A DNA stretch of 64,000 nt from Taudactylus pleione (GCA_031769625.1 JAUIMM010002008.1:62001-126000), one strand, 5' to 3'; positions 1-9,787 are shown, counted from the stretch's first letter. Made by a program: numbers and translations. Notes: generated by a model not told the origin, from the letters alone.

Positions 1-818
1 TGTGTGACCGCGCCGTGTATGTGTGACCGCGCCGTGTGTATGTGTGACCGCTCCATGTGTATGTATGTCCGCGCCATGTGTATGTATGTCCGCGCCATGT
101 GAATGTATGACCGCGCCATGTGTATGTATGACCGTGCCATGTGTATGTATGACCGTGCCATGTGTATGACCGAGCCATGTGTATGAATGACCGCGCCATG
201 TGTATGTATGACTGTGCCATGTGTATGACCGCGCCATGTGTATGAATGACCGCGCCATGTGTATGTATGACTGCGCCATATGTATGACCGCGCCATGTGT
301 ATGTATGACCGCGCCATGTGTATGACAGTGCCATGTGTATGTATGACCGTGCCATGTGTATGACCGAGCCATGTGTATGAATGACCGCGCCATGTGTATG
401 TATGACTGTGCCATGTGTATGACCGCGCCATGTGTATGAATGACCGCGCCATGTGTATGTATGACCGTGCCATGTGTATGTGTGACTGCGCCATATGTAT
501 GACCGTGCCATGTGTATGTGTGACCGTGCCATGTGTATATATGTCCGCGCCATATGTATGACCGCGCCTTGTGTATGTGTGACCACACCATGTGTATGTG
601 TTACCGTGCAGTATGTATGACCGCGCCATGTGTATGTATGACCGCGCCATGTGTATGACCATGCCATGTGGATGTGTGACCGCGCCATGTGTATGTATGA
701 CCGCGCCATGTGTATGTATGACCGCGCCATGTGTATGTATGACCGCGCCGGGTGTATGTATGACCGCGCCATGTGTATGTGTGATTGAGCCATGTGTATG
801 TGTGACCGCGCCATGTGC
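1..818. repeat. Minisatellite, 17/21-bp units
   Basis: Tandem array built on the core GACCGCGCCATGTGTATG. It alternates between a 17-bp form and a 21-bp form that has an extra TATG or similar tetranucleotide. Frequent variants replace the CpG-rich GCGCC with GTGCC or GAGCC, consistent with deamination and drift. The array is cut by the left window edge and stops at about 818, where unique sequence begins. Because 21 is a multiple of three, long stretches read open on both strands as a 7-residue repeat. That is a by-product of the period and not evidence of coding. Confidence 0.93.
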
Positions 819-970
819 AAGTCTCCGGGACCATAGAATGGGCACCATATTTCCAGTGATTTTTAAAGTGTGCTAGTGCAAATCTCTAGGACATGGAGGT
901 AGGGTCATTTTCCAGGTGATTGTGCAATGCTGCCGATACAGGACCCCAGAGAGGTGAATTTAATAATTAA

Positions 971-1008
971 GTGCAGGGTGTGTGATGTGGGCACCACACA
1001 CCCTGCAC
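971..1008. other. Perfect 14-bp inverted repeat (hairpin)
   Basis: GTGCAGGGTGTGTG at 971-984 is the exact reverse complement of CACACACCCTGCAC at 995-1008, with a 10-base loop between. The arms are GC-rich, so the stem would be stable. It lies just inside the possible transposon end at 1014-1027, a common position for subterminal hairpins of non-autonomous DNA transposons. A role is inferred only. Confidence 0.75.
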
Positions 1009-1013
1009 CCACT

Positions 1014-1027
1014 GTAGATACGCCACT
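1014..1027 (-). mobile_element. Possible relic hAT/MITE terminus
   Basis: Read on the minus strand this is AGTGGCGTATCTAC. It resembles the CAGTGGCGTA-type termini that I recall for many vertebrate hAT elements. The adjacent 14-bp hairpin supports a non-autonomous element whose other end would lie to the left. I did not find a convincing partner terminus or target duplication, so this is a weak call. Confidence 0.3.
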
Positions 1028-1787
1028 AACTACAGGGTCAACGTTATGTGGAAAAATGGGCATTAATATGGAGCTGGTCCGTTAGTGCACATATACAGGT
1101 CCATAACACAATAGCAGCACGTCCTGGTGGCATCCTATGGCGGTGCCACAGTCACAGCTCTCAGTACAACACATCCTGCTGCTACTGTGTGACCATGGTG
1201 ATTGCAGGGCTGCACGCTGGATGCTATATACCTGCTAATGTGTGACCACGGTGATTACAGGGCTGCACGCTGGATGCTATATACCTGCTAATGTGTGACC
1301 ATGGTGATTGCAGGGCTGCACGCTGGATGCTATATACCTGCTAATGTGTGACCACGGTGATTGCAGGGCTGCACGCTGGATGCTATATACCTGCTAATGT
1401 GTGACCATGGTGATTGCTGGGCTGCACGCTGGATGTTATATACCTGCTAATGTGTGACCATGGTGATTGCAGGGCTGCACGCTGGATGCTATATACCTGC
1501 TAATGTGTGACCATGGTGATTGCAGGGCTGCACGCTGGATGCTATATACCTGCTAATGTGTGACCATGGTGATTGCAGGGCTGCACGCTGGATGCTATAT
1601 ACCTGCTAATGTGTGACCATGGTGATTGCTGGGCTGCACGCTGGATGTTATATACCTGCTAATGTGTGACCATGGTGATTGCAGGGCTGCACGCTGGATG
1701 CTATATACCTGCTAATGTGTGACCATGGTGATTGCAGGGCTGCACGCTGGATGCTATATACCTGCTAATGTGTGACCATGGTGATTA

Positions 1788-3029
1788 CAGGGCTGTACGC
1801 TGGATGTTATATACCTGCTAATGTGTGACCATGGTGATTGCAGTGCTGCACGCTATATACCTGGTAATGTGTGACCATGGTGATTACAGGGCTGCACGCT
1901 GGATGTTATATACCTGCTAATGTGTGACCACGGTGATTGCAGGGCTGCACGCTGGGTGTTATATACCTGCTAATGTGTAACCATGGTGATTGCAGGGCTG
2001 TACGCTGGGTGTTATATACCTGCTAATGTGTGACCATGGTGATTACAGGGCTGCACGCTGGATGCTATATACCTGCTAATGTGTGACCATGGTGATTACA
2101 GGGCTGCACGCTGGATGCTATACACCTGCTAATGTGTGACCATGGTGATTGCAGGGCTGCACGCTGGATGCTATATACCTGCTAATGTGTGACCATGGTG
2201 ATTGCAGGGCTGCACGCTGGATGCTATATACCTGCTAATGTGTGACCACGGTGATTGCAGGGCTGCACGCTGGATGCTATATACCTGCTAATGTGTGACC
2301 ATGATGATTGCAGGGCTGGACGCTGGGTGTTATATACCTGCTAATGTGTGACCATGGTGATTGCAGGGCTGCACGCTGGATGCTATATACCTGCTAATGT
2401 GTGACCACGGTGATTGCAGGGCTGCACGCTGGGTGTTATATACCTGCTAATGTGTGACCATGGTGATTGCAGGGCTGCACGCTGGGTGTTATATACCTGC
2501 TAATGTGTGACCATGGTGATTGCAGGGCTGCACGCTGGATGCTATATACCTGCTAATGTGTGACCATGGTGATTGCAGGGCTGCACGCTGGGTGTTATAT
2601 ACCTGCTAATGTGTGACCATGGTGATTGCAGGGCTGCACGCTGGGTGTTATATACCTGCTAATGTGTGACCATGGTGATTGCAGGGCTGCACGCTGGGTG
2701 CTATATACCTGCTAATGTGTGACCATGGTGATTGCAGGGCTGCACGCTGGATGTTATATACCTGCTAATGTGTGACCATGGTGATTGCAGGGCTGCACGC
2801 TGGATGTTATATACCTGCTAATGTGTGACCATGGTGATTGCAGGGCTGCACGCTGGGTGCTATATACCTGCTAATGTGGGACCATGGTGATTACAGGGCT
2901 GCACACTGGATGCTATATACCTGCTAATGTGTGACCATGGTGATGACAGGGCTGCACGCTGGATGCTATATACCTGCTAATGTGTGACCATGGTGATTAC
3001 AGGGCTGCACGCTGGATGCTATATACCAC
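1788..3029. repeat. Satellite higher-order block, copy 1 (1,241 bp)
   Basis: This block recurs immediately downstream. Marker variants match at a fixed offset of 1,241 bp: a CAGTGCTG short monomer at 1841 and 3082, and a GTGTAACC monomer at 1977 and 3218. The offset equals 22 monomers of 53 bp, one of 46 bp and one truncated 29-bp monomer. From about 2300 the offset becomes 1,294 because one more 53-mer is present in copy 2. Confidence 0.85.
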
Positions 3030-4800
3030 CGGGCTGTACGCTGGATGTTATATACCTGCTAATGTGTGACCATGGTGATTGCAGTGCTGCACGCTATATA
3101 CCTGCTAATGTGCGACCATGGTGATTACAGGGCTGCACGCTGGATGTTATATACCTGCTAATGTGTGACCACGGTGATTGCAGGGCTGCACGCTGGGTGT
3201 TATATACCTGCTAATGTGTAACCATGGTGATTGCAGGGCTGTACGCTGGGTGTTATATACCTGCTAATGTGTGACCATGGTGATTACAGGGCTGCACGCT
3301 GGATGCTATATACCTGCTAATGTGTGACCATGGTGATTACAGGGCTGCACGCTGGATGCTATACACCTGCTAATGTGTGACCATGGTGATTGCAGGGCTG
3401 TACGCTGGATGCTATATACCTGCTAATGTGTGACCATGGTGATTGCAGGGCTGCACGCTGGATGCTATATACCTGCTAATGTGTGACCACGGTGATTGCA
3501 GGGCTGCACGCTGGATGCTATATACCTGCTAATGTGTGACCATGGTGATTGCAGGGCTGCACGCTGGATGTTATATACCTGCTAATGTGTGACCATGATG
3601 ATTGCAGGGCTGGACGCTGGGTGTTATATACCTGCTAATGTGTGACCATGGTGATTGCAGGGCTGCACGCTGGATGCTATATACCTGCTAATGTGTGACC
3701 ACGGTGATTGCAGGGCTGCACGCTGGGTGTTATATACCTGCTAATGTGTGACCATGGTGATTGCAGGGCTGCACGCTGGGTGTTATATACCTGCTAATGT
3801 GTGACCATGGTGATTGCAGGGCTGCACGCTGGATGCTATATACCTGCTAATGTGTGACCATGGTGATTGCAGGGCTGCACGCTGGGTGTTATATACCTGC
3901 TAATGTGTGACCATGGTGATTGCAGGGCTGCACGCTGGGTGTTATATACCTGCTAATGTGTGACCATGGTGATTGCAGGGCTGCACGCTGGGTGCTATAT
4001 ACCTGCTAATGTGTGACCATGGTGATTGCAGGGCTGCACGCTGGATGTTATATACCTGCTAATGTGTGACCATGGTGATTGCAGGGCTGCACGCTGGATG
4101 TTATATACCTGCTAATGTGTGACCATGGTGATTGCAGGGCTGGGCGCTGGGTTTTATATACCTGCTAATGTGTGACCATGGTGATTGCAGGGCTGCACGC
4201 TGGATGCTATATACCTGCTAATATGTGACCATGGTGATTGCAGGGCTGCACGCTGGATGCTATATACCTCCTAATGTGTGACCATGGTGATTGCAGGGCT
4301 GCACGCTGGGTGTTATATACCTGCTAATGTGTGACCACGGTGATTGCAGGGCTGCACGCTGGGTGTTATATACCTGCTAATGTGTGACCATGGTGATTGC
4401 AGGGCTGCACGCTGGGTGTTATATACCTGCTAATGTGTGACCATGGTGATTGCAGGGCTGCACGCTGGATGCTATATACCTGCTAATGTGTGACCATGGT
4501 GATTGCAGGGCTGCACGCTGGGTGTTATATACCTGCTAATGTGTGACCATGGTGATTGCAGGGCTGCACGCTGGATGTTATATACCTGCTAATGTGTGAC
4601 CATGGTGATTGCAGGGCTGCACGCTGGGTGCTATATACCTGCTAATGTGTGACCATGGTGATTACAGGGCTGCACACTGGATGCTATATACCTGCTAATG
4701 TGTGACCATGGTGATGACAGGGCTGCACGCTGGATGCTATATACCTGCTAATGTGTGACCATGGTGATTACAGGGCTGCACGCTGGATGCTATATACCAC
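3030..4800. repeat. Satellite higher-order block, copy 2 (1,771 bp)
   Basis: Tandem copy of 1788-3029, expanded by ten 53-bp monomers: 1,771 equals 32x53 + 46 + 29. It ends in the same truncated-monomer junction, TATACCACCGGGCTG, found at the end of copy 1 (near 3025 and 4796). The scar therefore predates, or was carried along by, the duplication. Confidence 0.83.
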
Positions 4801-4879
4801 CGGGCTGCACGCTGGGTGTTATATACCTGCTAATGTGTGACCATGGTGATTGCAGGGCTGCACGCTGGGTGTTATATAC

Positions 4880-4887
4880 CTGCTAAT
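4880..4887. repeat. hAT target-site duplication, left copy
   Basis: CTGCTAAT, identical to 9957-9964. Eight bp is the hAT target duplication length, and the sequence fits the usual nTnnnnAn pattern. Removing the element and one copy restores a normal satellite monomer. Confidence 0.92.
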
Positions 4888-4898
4888 TAGGGGTGTGC
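4888..4898 (+). repeat. hAT left terminal inverted repeat
   Basis: TAGGGGTGTGC. It pairs with the right end at 9946-9956 with one mismatch. Similarity between the two ends stops after these 11 bases. Confidence 0.88.
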
Positions 4899-5040
4899 AC
4901 CGGCCACTTTTCGTGTTTTGTGTTTTGGTTTTGGATCTGGATCTTTCTTCGTGTTTTGGATCTGGATTGGTTTTGCCAAAACCACCCTTCCGTGTTTTGG
5001 GTTCTGGGTTTTGTGTTTTGGATCTGTATTTTTTTTAAAA
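4899..5040. repeat. hAT left subterminal short repeats
   Basis: A G/T-rich region with repeated GTTTTG words and three GTTTTGGATCTG copies. Repeated short motifs next to the ends are typical of hAT elements, where transposase binds them, so a binding role is inferred from the superfamily. The right end has its own, different subterminal motif set based on CGGATC. Confidence 0.7.
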
Positions 5041-5522
5041 AAAGCATAAAAACAGCTAAAATCACAGAATTTGTTGGTTTCTCTGCTCCTATGCTATTAT
5101 TAACCTCAATAACCTTAATTTCCACTCATTTCCAGTCTATTCTGAACACCTCACACCTCACAATAGTGTTTTCATGTCCAAAAGGTTGCACCGAGGTAGC
5201 TGGATGACTATGCTAAGCGACACGAGTGGGCGGCACAAACACGTGACCCATCTAGGAGTGACACTGCAGTGGCAGACAGGATGGCAGTTAGAAAAACTAG
5301 GCCCCAAACTGTACATAATGCAAAGAAAAAAAAGAAGTGCAAGATGGAATTGTCCTTGGGCCCTCCCACCCACCCTTATGTTGTATAAACAGGACATGCA
5401 CACTTTAACAAATCAATAATTTCAGCGCCAGGGTCTGCCACACAACTGTGGCTGAAATGATTGGTTCGTTTGGGCCCCCACAAAACAAGCTGGCAATTAA
5501 TGTGTCCCTGCACAAACTGGCT
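5041..5522 (-). other. hAT 3' noncoding region
   Basis: Sequence between the last transposase stop (5523-5525, minus strand) and the left subterminal repeats. Short open frames on both strands here have no motif I recognise and overlap each other. I read the region as the 3' untranslated part of the transposase transcript plus terminal noncoding sequence. I found no clear AATAAA on the minus strand in it. Confidence 0.6.
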
Positions 5523-5914
5523 CTACGGAGGCAAGATGTCATCCTCATCCTCCTCATCCACCGATTCCTCACCCTCTTCAGTGTGTACATCCTCATCCTC
5601 ACAGAGTATTAATTCGTCCCTGCTGGAACCACAGGTCCCTCTGTACGTTCTGGAGGCTGGTCTCCCTGGAAGAGTTGATAATTCATTTTATGAACATCAT
5701 CTTCTCCACATTTTGTGGAAGCAACCTCCTACGCCTTTCGCTGACAAGGTTCCCGGCTGCACTAAACACTCTTTCGGAGTACACACTGGAGGGGGGGCAA
5801 CTCAGGTAAAATAGAGCCAGTTTGTACAGGGACCTCCAAATTGCTTCTTTTTCCTGCCAGTACAGGTACGGACTGTCTGACATGCCTACTTGGATGCTGT
5901 CACCGATGTAATCC
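5523..5914 (-). pseudogene. hAT transposase C-terminal fragment, frameshifted
   Basis: Minus-strand remnant of the hAT C-terminal dimerisation region. From 5914 leftward one reads DYIGDSIQVG, then SPYLYWQEKEA, LALFYLSCPP, the signature SERVFSAAGN, and RRRLLPQNVEKMMF. These match the family's order of YL.., W, fP..LA..YLs.patS..SER.FS..G and L....ve.L.fL. The Glu of SERVFS (codon near 5773) is, I believe, the third acidic catalytic residue of hAT enzymes. Reading ends at a TGA at 5683-5685. Just past it a different frame continues as an acidic tail ending DEDDILPP at a TAG (5523-5525), so a one-base loss near 5686 plus a second shift before the tail probably broke the original C-terminus. Its upstream side is fused directly to tandem array A; the catalytic core is absent. 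Confidence 0.88.
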
Positions 5915-7612
5915 TTTAACAGACAGACGCACGCTTGTCGCTGCAGCTTTGAGGATTCAAGTGCGGCTACAGCCCACACAATTCACAAAGACAGAAAAAA
6001 AAAAAGAATATTTTTATTGTTTGTGGAGCACACTTTGAGGGTTACACCACCCTTTAACAGACAGACGCACGCTTGTCGCTGCTGCTTTAAGGATGCAGGT
6101 GCGGCTACAGCCCACACAATTCACAAAGACAGAAAAAAGAACAATATTTTAATTGTTTGTGTAGCACACTTTGAGGGTGTCACCACCCTTTAACAGACAG
6201 ACGCACGCTTGTCGCTGCTGCTTTAAGGATGCAGGTGCGGCTACAGCCCACACAATTCACAAAGACCAAAAAAAAAAGAACAATATTTTAAATGTTTGTG
6301 TAGCACACTTTGAGGGTGTCACCACCCTTTAACAGACAGACGCACGCTTGTCGCTGCTGCTTTAAGGATGCAGGTGTGGCTACAGCCCACACATTTCACA
6401 AAGACCAAAAAAAAAAAGAACAATATTTTAATTGTTTGTGTAGCACACTTTGAGGGTGTCACCACCCTTTAACAGACAGACGCACGCTTGTCGCTGCTGC
6501 TTTAAGGATGCAGGTGTGGCTACAGCCCACACATTTCACAAAGACCAAAAAAAAAAGAACAATATTTTAATTGTTTGTGTAGAACACTTTGAGGGTGTCA
6601 CCACCCTTTAACAGACAGACGCACGCTTGTCGCTGCTGCTTTAAGGATGCAGGTGCGGCTACAGCCCACACATTTCACAAAAACCAAAAAAAAAAGAACA
6701 ATATTTTAATTGTTTGTGTAGCACACTTTGAGGGTGTCACCACCCTTTAACAGACAGACGCACGCTTGTCGCTGCTGCTTTAAGGATGCAGGTGCGGCTA
6801 CAGCCCACACATTTCACAAAGACCAAAAAAAAAAGAACAATATTTTAATTGTTTGTGTAGCACACTTTGAGGGTGTCACCACCCTTTAACAGACAGACGC
6901 ACGCTTGTCACTGCTGCTTTAAGGATGCAGGTGCGGCTACAGCCCACACAATTCACAAAGACAGAAAAAAGAACAATATTTTAATTGTTTGTGTAGCACA
7001 CTTTGAGGGTGTCACCACCCTTTAACAGACAGACGCATGCTTGTCGCTGCTGCTTTAAGGATGCAGGTGCGGCTACAGCCCACACAATTCACAAAGACAG
7101 AAAAAAGAACAATATTTTAATTGTTTGTGTAGCACACTTTGAGGGTGTCACCACCCTTTAACAGACAGACGCATGCTTGTCGCTGCTGCTTTAAGGATGC
7201 AGGTGTGGCTACAGCCCACACATTTCACAAAGACCAAAAAAAAAAGAACAATATTTTAATTGTTTGTGTAGCACACTTTGAGGGTGTCACCACCCTTTAA
7301 CAGACAGACGCACGCTTGTCGCTGCTGCTTTGAGGATGCAAGTGTGGCTACATCGCACACAAGTCACAAACACATTAAAAAAATAGTTTTTTATTTTTTG
7401 GAACACTTTGAGAGTTACACCACCCTTTAACAGACAGACGCACGCTTGTCGCTGCTGCTTTAAGGATGCAGGTGAGGCTACAGCCCACACATTTCACAAA
7501 GACCAAAAAAAAAAGAACAATATTTTAATTGTTTGTGTAGAACACTTTGAGGGTGTCACCACCCTTTAACAGACAGACGCACGCTTGTCGCTGCTGCTTT
7601 GAGGATGCAGGT
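5913..7612. repeat. hAT internal tandem array A (~139-bp units)
   Basis: About 12 full units plus a partial one. Using CCTTTAACAG as the marker, units start at 5913, 6051, 6187, 6326, 6466, 6605, 6744, 6883, 7019, 7155, 7294, 7424 and 7563, giving periods of 138, 136, 139, 140, 139, 139, 139, 136, 136, 139, 130 and 139. The 136- and 139-bp forms differ around an A-rich run (GACAGAAAAAAGAAC versus GACCAAAAAAAAAAGAAC). The array sits exactly between the two transposase fragments, where the RNase H-like core should be encoded. Its units are related to those of array B (7955-9441). Short open frames across it are repeat read-through. Confidence 0.93.
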
Positions 7613-7940
7613 GGAATCTAGACGGGATTTGGAACCGAGGACACACTACCTCCATCAATTGTCTAAATCCCATTGCACTAATGTCGGATACCGGACGCAC
7701 GTCTAACACCAACATAGCAGTCAAGGCCTCAGTTATACGTTTTGCTTCAGGATGACTGCTGTCGTACTTCATCCTCATCGCTAGGGACTGTTGGAGGGTC
7801 AATTGTTTAGTAAAAGTAGTGATGTTCCTACTTCCTCTCTGGGATGATGAACAACTCCCAGCAGCAGCAACAGCACTAGGAGGAAGAGGTTCTTGATCTT
7901 TCCCTATTTTATTTTTATCGGAGAAAGTTTGGTCCTCCAT
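7611..7940 (-). pseudogene. hAT transposase N-terminal/middle fragment
   Basis: Minus-strand frame of 110 codons before it runs into array A. ATG at 7938-7940 has an in-frame TAA directly upstream and fits as the original start. Residues 1-21 (MEDQ...KIGKDQEPLPP) look like the native N-terminus. Residues 31-60 are Ser/Arg- and Lys-rich. Residues 62-110 carry the conserved hAT/ZBED-type stretch HPEAKRITEAL, then VRPVSD, GFRQLMEVVCPRF and IPSRFH; in the family this precedes the catalytic domain. No BED zinc finger (paired Cys and His) is present, although related proteins have one between the start and this stretch, so an internal deletion around residues 22-30 is likely. After IPSRFH the frame enters array A and stops about 14 codons later. 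Non-functional. Confidence 0.85.
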
Positions 7941-7954
7941 TTATGTTATATTGA
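7941..7954. other. Short A/T-rich gap between start codon and array B
   Basis: The bases directly upstream of the transposase ATG on the minus strand. They separate the coding fragment from the first, most divergent unit of array B. Confidence 0.5.
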
Positions 7955-9441
7955 TATATATACGTGCGGCTAAAGCGCACACAAACACAGAAAATATTAT
8001 TTTATTTTTGCTGGAGAGTAGTGCACTTTGTGGGTTACACCACCCTTTAAGAAATGAGCCAGCCGGCTCTTTACTTATGGGACACAGGCGCACGCTTGGC
8101 GCTGCTCCTTTGTTGATGCACGTGCAGCCACAGTGCACACAATTCACAAACACAGAAAATAATTTTTTTTTTGGTTTGGACTGGAGTGTACTTTCGGGGG
8201 TTACAGCACCCTTAACGGTCAAGCCAGCCGGCCCTTTACTTATGACACAGGCGCACGCTTGGCACTACTTTGTTGATGCACGTGCGGCTACTGCGCACAC
8301 AATTCACAAACACAGAAAATAATTTTTTTTTTGGTTTGGACTGGAGTGTACTTTCGGGGGTTACAGCACCCTTAACGTTCAAGCCAGCCGGCCCTTTACT
8401 TATGACACAGGCGCATGCTTGGCACTACTTTGTTGATGCACGTGCGGCTACTGCGCACACAATTCACAAACACAGAAAATCATTTTTTTTTTAGTTTGGA
8501 CTGGAGTGTACTTTCGGGGGTTACAGCACCCTTAACGGTCAAGCCAGCCGGCCCTTTACTTATGACACAGGCGCACGCTTGGCACTACTTTGTTGATGCA
8601 CGTGCGGCTACTGCGCACACAATTCACAAACACAGAAAATAATTTTTTTTTTAGTTTGGACTGGAGTGTACTTTCGGGGGTTACAGCACCCTTAACGGTC
8701 AAGCCAGCCGGCCCTTTACTTATGACACAGGCGCACGCTTGGCACTACTTTGTTGATGCATGTGCGGCTACTGCGCACACAATTCACAAACACAGAAAAT
8801 AATTTTTTTTTTGGTTTGGACTGGAGTGTACTTTCGGGGGTTACAGCACCCTTAACGGTCAAGCCAGCCGGCCCTTTACTTATGACACAGGCGCACGCTT
8901 GGCACTACTTTGTTGATGCACGTGCGGCTACTGCGCACACAATTCACAAACACAGAAAATAATTTTTTTTTTGGTTTGGACTGGAGTGTACTTTCGGGGG
9001 TTACAGCACCCTTAATGGTCAAGCCAGCCGGCCCTTTACTTATGACACAGGCGCACGCTTGGCACTACTTTGTTGATGCACGTGCGGCTACTGCGCACAC
9101 AATTCACAAACACAGAAAATAATTTTTTTTTTGGTTTGGACTGGAGTGTACTTTCGGGGGTTACAGCACCCTTAACGGTCAAGCCAGCCGGCCCTTTACT
9201 TATGACACAGGCGCACGCTTGGCACTACTTTGTTGATGCACGTGCGGCTACTGCGCACACAATTCACAAACACAGAAAATAATTTTTTTTTTGGTTTGGA
9301 CTGGAGTGTACTTTCGGGGGTTACAGCACCCTTAACGGTCAAGCCAGCCGGCCCTTTACTTATGACACAGGCGCACGCTTGGCACTACTTTGTTGATGCA
9401 CGTGCGGCTACTGCGCACACAATTCACAAACACAGAAAATA
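7955..9441. repeat. hAT internal tandem array B (160-bp units)
   Basis: GATGCACGTG or a close variant recurs at 8115, 8275, 8435, 8595, 8755, 8915, 9075, 9235 and 9395, exactly 160 bp apart each time. A divergent partial unit lies at about 7960-8114. The units are nearly identical, differing by single bases (for example GGTTTGG/AGTTTGG, AACGGTC/AATGGTC), so the array was homogenised more recently than array A. On the transposase strand it occupies the 5' leader upstream of the ATG. The repeated ~70-residue open frames on the plus strand come from the 160-bp period and are not genes. Confidence 0.95.
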
Positions 9442-9775
9442 TATTATTTTTTTAGCACTTGGGGGGAGCACCCCTGATGGACAGAGCACCCCCTGGACAA
9501 CACTGCAGCACTCCTTTAGGACTGGGACACTGCACAGGACTTTGGAGTGGACACAGCCCCTATGGAGAACTGACTGCACAACACAGTCCAGCCAGCCCCT
9601 ATGGACTTTGAAGTAGTGGACACAGCCCCTATTAACAACAGCAGCACAGCACAACACAGCCAGCCCCTATGGACTTTGAAGTAGTGGACAACAGCAGCAC
9701 TACACTACACTACACTACACAGCCCTAACTCCCACCCTCCCTCTTCACTGTCCACAGCCGAGTGAGAAAATGGCG
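9442..9775 (-). other. hAT leader region with 68-bp and ACTAC repeats
   Basis: Region between array B and the promoter, read leftward by the transposase transcript. It contains a duplicated segment starting GCCAGCCCCTATGGAC at 9591 and 9659 (68-bp offset), with partial earlier echoes (CACAGCCCCTATGGA near 9552). A short ACTAC run lies at about 9699-9720. No protein-coding potential is evident. It probably contains the transcription start and first untranslated part. Confidence 0.6.
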
Positions 9776-9787
9776 CCGACGTGGGTA

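Larger units (their letters stand above)
819..1179. other. Unique spacer between minisatellite and satellite
   Basis: About 360 bp of non-tandem sequence, the only such stretch outside the transposon. I see no gene in it. It contains a strong hairpin (971-1008) and a possible transposon terminus (1014-1027). Its right end runs into the first satellite monomer through TGCTACTGTG, a one-base variant of the monomer start TGCTAATGTG. It is a good anchor for locating this locus uniquely. Confidence 0.7.
1178..4887. repeat. 53-bp satellite array, left segment
   Basis: Head-to-tail monomers of 53 bp; 1233-1285 is a typical one, from TGCTAATGTG to the next TGCTAATGTG. About 70 units by length. Each contains a CCATGG/CCACGG core, GATTGCAG or GATTACAG, GGGCTGCACGCT and a TATATACC box. 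Two linked variants dominate near the end of the unit, GGATGCT and GGGTGTT. Since 53 is not a multiple of three and each unit carries stops, no frame stays open. The array is interrupted at 4888 by the hAT insertion and resumes at 9957 in register. Confidence 0.97.

Noticed and set aside
592..876. Open frames on both strands with a 7-residue Cys-rich or Trp/His-rich repeat
   Set aside because: They follow from the 21-bp minisatellite period. No start context, no domain, and both strands are open at once.
1048..1245. Short open frame running from the unique spacer into the first satellite monomer
   Set aside because: Only 65 codons, crosses a repeat boundary, and shows no recognisable motif.
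4850..5207. Overlapping open frames at the transposon left end
   Set aside because: They span the insertion junction and the G/T-rich subterminal repeats. Low-complexity Phe/Leu/Cys composition and opposite-strand overlap argue against coding.
5158..5419. Two ~81-codon frames on opposite strands
   Set aside because: No hAT motif in either, and they lie downstream of the transposase stop. They are mutual shadows.
7287..7490. Minus-strand frame in array A repeating WAVA and LLK motifs
   Set aside because: Translation of array A units. The similarity to the start of the C-terminal fragment's open frame is repeat sequence, not an added domain.
5913..7612. Array A as a long terminal repeat or retroviral remnant
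   Set aside because: No paired LTR ends, primer-binding site or polymerase motifs. The flanking ends are hAT-type with 8-bp duplication.
7941..9657. Series of ~70-codon plus-strand frames 160 bp apart
   Set aside because: Exact reflection of the array B period. Each is a fresh start in the same repeat, and the strand is antisense to the transposase.
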